Source of the DNA: Planctomycetota bacterium | Lineage (GTDB): Bacteria; Planctomycetota; UBA8742; SKZP01; JAIOTL01 | Length of the DNA stretch: 7,361 nt | Assembly: GCA_021106775.1 (NCBI GenBank) | Contig: JAIOTL010000258.1 | Location: 1 to 7,361, forward strand | Reading direction: 5' to 3' | In this document: piece by piece, positions 4,544 through 7,361 of the stretch | Position numbering within the stretch: the first letter of the stretch is position 1 | Layout of the letters: each line of letters starts with the position of its first letter | The notes under the pieces: generated by a model | The model's database searches: none | Told to the model about the DNA's origin: nothing | The model's input: the letters and a program-made list of their open reading frames with translations, nothing else | Translations under genes and position numbers: made by a program

Positions 4544-7361
4544 CTATTTCGACACAATAACTGGGCAGGTTTTGTCCCACCAAGCTTTTGGGAACGCAAG
4601 CCATGCTTCGTGACCGTTGTGAATGTAATCCATGCGTTTAATTTCGCCAGTATATTCCGCATAAAATCTTCCTTTGCGGAAGATTAAAAGTTTGAACTTG
4701 ACGGGTGTTGGCTTCGGTAGATATCCTGCCCAGAGTTTTTCATTCGGCTTAGCTTCTTTGCGTTTAATTGAGCGGTCCTCAGCGTATTTCACACGAATGA
4801 AGAACGTACCTTCAATCAATTTATGCCCTTTAAGCGTTGAAATCTCGTAGACTTCCGGTGCTTCACCCTCGCGACTGTCATTAATCAATTCTCCTGAATC
4901 GCCGAAAGGTTCGTCATAATACACGGTTTTGCCAGTCGGTTCGGTAACATAAAGGTCTAAATCCGGTCTAGCAACGCCGGTACCAGTGCTTGCATCTGAA
5001 CGTTCCCAGGTTAGCTTCACATAAAGTTCTGTGCGAGGAAGCATGCAAACGACTTCACAGCTTGTTTCACCAATGTAAGTATTCGAGAATGATTCCACGG
5101 TGATAAGGTTTGAACCGCTAACAAGCATCATGTCAGCAGTAAAACTCCCATTTACAACAGGTACTGTCTTTTTCCATCCTGCAACAGAGACTCGAACATG
5201 CTTCAAATCAGTATTGACAACCTTCCCTTTTACGGTTATTTCTCTGGTTTGAAAAATGTGTCCGTATTTTGGTGTATCGATAATTATTTTAACCTTTCGC
5301 AATTCCTGGTAGCGGTCGGTCAATTTTTTTAACTCGCGCTCAAGTTTCATAAGGAAATATGATGATTGTGCTTCGTCTCGGAGTGAAACACGCTTGAATT
5401 CGTTGATGTCGTTGATGACCTTGATGATTTCATTCAAAGATTTCGTGCTTCTCACTTGCTCGGACTGTTTAATAAGCTGGTCAGTGCGATCGCTTAAACT
5501 CTTTTGGTCTTCGATGGATTTTTTTCTCGCTTCAAGTTTCATCAATATATTGTCGAAATTTGGCTTGGATTCAGGTAGTTTTTTGATGAATTCGAGGATT
5601 TTACCTATCATCAAGCCGATTTCGAAAGTATTTGATGAACTGAGAAGATCTGTCGCTTCAGCAATAAGATTCGTTATTTTTTGTTTACTGTTGCCAAGCT
5701 TGTTTATTTCGTCAAGGCGTTTATTCAGAAGGATTTTAGATTGCTCAATGTCATTTTTTAGACTTGGGTATTCAATGATAAAATCGTCGATTTTTCTGAT
5801 TAATATGCGAATCTCAACTGCATCTGTGCTGTACTGCATATCTTCCGCATTCATCTGTAATGCGCTGTATTTTCTATTCGCTTCCTCTTCCTTGAGTTCG
5901 TTTTCTCTACTACCAAGCAGATTGTGCTTCGTGGTTAATTCGCGATAAGATGATTTTATGCTTTTCGGCGCGTCAGGATTCTCGTCTATCTGAACCTTGT
6001 AAGAAACGATAAAATCCATGATTAAATCCATTGCCACTTTAACTTCGTTGTAATCATCACTTTTTGAGGCAATATCGTAAATGCCGATTAAATACTTGAT
6101 TCTTATCTCAATTTCGCTGAATTCCTTACGAAGTTTTGCCTGGGATTGCAAGTTTTGGATAGATTCATTCAAATTTTCATTATCAGGACTTCTATCGAAA
6201 AACCATTTCAATATTCCAAGATTTTTATATATCAATGACAAATCTGCAGATGACATCAGACTATTTGCCTGCCTAATCACAAGATTCAGATTCTCGGTAT
6301 TGTTTTTAATAATTTTCAGATAAATTATTCGTTCTTCAAGCTGGTTTATTTCAGTATCGAAATTCTCATGCAAATCGGGATATCTCAAAAGGAATGTGAA
6401 CAAATTTTCCAGCGTCTCAAGAATTTCCTGAATATCAGATGATTTAAGAGCATCCTTTACTTTGTCAATCATTTCCTGTTTGTCTTTTTCCTGCTGCAAC
6501 TGCCTTTTTAATTCATCCAGACTATCTCTGAGTGAGATCACGGTTTCATCGAATGCCTGATTCCAGGAAGGCTGACTTAACGTAAACTTTTCAATCTTTT
6601 GCAGAACATTGTTGTACGAAACAACAGTTTCATCGATATTTATGGCAGATTTTCTCCGTTTCAGAAGTGATGCTTCTTCGAAGAGGTATTTTGCCTCAGT
6701 AGCAACATCGCTAACAATGTTCTTATTTCTGAAATTTTTACCTGACATAATCCCGATAAAAAGAAAACCAATGGCTACGAAGCCAATTATTGCATAAACC
6801 CAGGGATGCGGACCTTTGCTCTGCTGGTAAACTTCTTTAATTACCCTTGAAACATCGCCGGTTTCTGCTTGAAGCACATTGTTTGAATTTTTGTTTTTTG
6901 GCTTCACTGTGAATTTTTGATTGGGAACATGCGTTTTAGTAACGTTCGATGTAGCTTTTGGGAGGTCTTTGTTGCTGGTGATAATTGTCGCTGGTATGTC
7001 GCTTGAAGGGAAGGATTTACTTGAACTTGTTACGGGTTTTGTTTTTCTCATCTTGGCAGTTTTTGCGTGCTGGGAAACTGTCGATTTCGCTTGTGCGGAA
7101 GCTGCGGTTTGTTTTCCAGTAACAACTTTTTTCGATGTGTTCACTTTTGCATTTTTGTATGCATTAGTCTGGCGTTGTGTGTCTTGACGAGTCTGTTGTT
7201 TTTGTGCTCCAGTTTTTCCTGCTTGGGTTGCTCTGTGCTTTTGCGTTATAGTTTTTATCTCATTATCAATAACTTTTGGGATAGTATCTGAGAAAATATC
7301 GTCTTCATCAACAATTTCAGGTTTGTGAGCACCCGCGGACGCTGCATTTTCCGCTGAAATT
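4544..7361 (-). CDS. Membrane-anchored repeat-stalk protein with Ig-like and DUF2135 domains (5' end outside window)
   Basis: The frame is open from the window edge to the TAG at 4546-4544, at least 938 codons. The GTG at 7144 is the first start-like codon usually picked, but no stop occurs in the 72 codons upstream, so the true start lies outside. Numbering from that GTG: residues 1-110 are a Lys/Thr/Ser/Gln-rich, probably disordered linker; 114-134 is one transmembrane helix; 149-617 are seven helical repeats of about 64 residues; 618-695 is an Ig-like beta domain; about 705-800 resembles DUF2135 (YfaP-like), with LTWE at 711-714, DLDLYV at 728-733 and a Gly/Asp-rich segment with INDSREGEAPE at 754-764. 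The only cysteines after the linker are C696, C700 and C860. The likely arrangement is N-terminus in the cytoplasm and repeats plus C-terminal domains in the periplasm, though charges close to the helix are balanced on both sides. Function is unknown; a structural or sensory envelope role is inference. Confidence 0.9.
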   Translation of the reverse strand, partial: ISAENAASAGAHKPEIVDEDDIFSDTIPKVIDNEIKTITQKHRATQAGKTGAQKQQTRQDTQRQTNAYKNAKVNTSKKVVTGKQTAASAQAKSTVSQHAKTAKMRKTKPVTSSSKSFPSSDIPATIITSNKDLPKATSNVTKTHVPNQKFTVKPKNKNSNNVLQAETGDVSRVIKEVYQQSKGPHPWVYAIIGFVAIGFLFIGIMSGKNFRNKNIVSDVATEAKYLFEEASLLKRRKSAINIDETVVSYNNVLQKIEKFTLSQPSWNQAFDETVISLRDSLDELKRQLQQEKDKQEMIDKVKDALKSSDIQEILETLENLFTFLLRYPDLHENFDTEINQLEERIIYLKIIKNNTENLNLVIRQANSLMSSADLSLIYKNLGILKWFFDRSPDNENLNESIQNLQSQAKLRKEFSEIEIRIKYLIGIYDIASKSDDYNEVKVAMDLIMDFIVSYKVQIDENPDAPKSIKSSYRELTTKHNLLGSRENELKEEEANRKYSALQMNAEDMQYSTDAVEIRILIRKIDDFIIEYPSLKNDIEQSKILLNKRLDEINKLGNSKQKITNLIAEATDLLSSSNTFEIGLMIGKILEFIKKLPESKPNFDNILMKLEARKKSIEDQKSLSDRTDQLIKQSEQVRSTKSLNEIIKVINDINEFKRVSLRDEAQSSYFLMKLERELKKLTDRYQELRKVKIIIDTPKYGHIFQTREITVKGKVVNTDLKHVRVSVAGWKKTVPVVNGSFTADMMLVSGSNLITVESFSNTYIGETSCEVVCMLPRTELYVKLTWERSDASTGTGVARPDLDLYVTEPTGKTVYYDEPFGDSGELINDSREGEAPEVYEISTLKGHKLIEGTFFIRVKYAEDRSIKRKEAKPNEKLWAGYLPKPTPVKFKLLIFRKGRFYAEYTGEIKRMDYIHNGHEAWLAFPKAWWDKTCPVIVSK
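5294..6700 (-). repeat. Seven tandem ~64-residue helical repeats encoded in the stalk region
   Basis: This is a protein-level repeat within the large minus-strand gene (residues 149-617 counted from the GTG at 7144). Each copy has an A-x2-L-x-S-S-like first helix, then a second helix with pattern E-[I/V]-x3-[I/L/M]-x2-[I/L]-x2-F, usually followed by Y/L/S-P, then a charged third helix. The anchor Phe is at 187, 251, 315, 378, 455, 519 and 583, and the residue three before it is Ile or Leu in all seven. Glu stands eleven before it in five of seven. Copy four has a shift of one residue and is followed by an insertion of about 13 residues. DNA-level identity between copies is not evident, so the array is old. 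Confidence 0.82.

Noticed and set aside
5394..5948. Plus-strand open frame of 184 codons rich in Ser, Leu and Phe
   Set aside because: It is the antisense shadow of the Glu/Lys/Asp-rich repeat stalk; the Ser/Leu/Phe bias is what the complement of such codons gives.
6921..7291. Two overlapping plus-strand frames with Cys, Phe and Leu-rich, membrane-like translations
   Set aside because: They are antisense to the Lys/Gln/Thr-rich linker of the large gene and have no ribosome binding site or family resemblance.
1..7361. CRISPR array, tRNA or rRNA gene, insertion sequence or prophage signature
   Set aside because: No regularly spaced direct repeats, cloverleaf-like segments, transposase or integrase motifs were seen on either strand.

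Overview
The window holds three protein-coding genes and little else. From left to right: an intergenic region of 199 bp with a conspicuous inverted repeat built from GACAGGC/GCCTGTC units; a complete mfd gene on the plus strand (transcription-repair coupling factor, 1094 aa); a complete minus-strand gene for a 295-aa lipoprotein with an ASPM/SPD-2/Hydin-type Ig fold; and, also on the minus strand, a long gene whose start lies beyond the right edge. This last gene encodes a single-pass membrane protein with a long helical repeat stalk, an Ig-like domain and a DUF2135/YfaP-like C-terminal domain. mfd and the lipoprotein gene converge with only 18 bp between their stop codons.

Nothing in the window fixes the organism. 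Moderate to low GC, a Hydin-type lipoprotein with a C-terminal beta-sandwich typical of secreted proteins, a large envelope protein with DUF2135, and dispersed GACAGGC palindromes together suggest a Gram-negative bacterium of the FCB/Chlorobi-Ignavibacteria-like assemblage or a similar uncultured lineage. The lipoprotein gene has a perfect Shine-Dalgarno sequence, which argues against typical Bacteroidia. This placement is an inference with low confidence.

mfd is ordinary chromosomal housekeeping. The two minus-strand genes both encode envelope-located products and lie in the same direction, but they are separated by 153 bp that contain a good sigma70-like promoter for the lipoprotein gene and an AT-rich hairpin just after the upstream gene. 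They are therefore probably transcribed separately, and a shared function is not shown.

The most notable observation is in the right-hand gene. Its ectodomain contains seven tandem copies of a degenerate, roughly 64-residue helical repeat, with an invariant Phe anchor at residues 187, 251, 315, 378, 455, 519 and 583 (spacings 64, 64, 63, 77, 64, 64). The reading frame also stays open for 72 codons upstream of the first obvious start (a GTG at 7144) to the window edge, so the visible protein is an N-terminally incomplete fragment of at least 938 residues. No complete novel defence, mobile or RNA-based system is visible.
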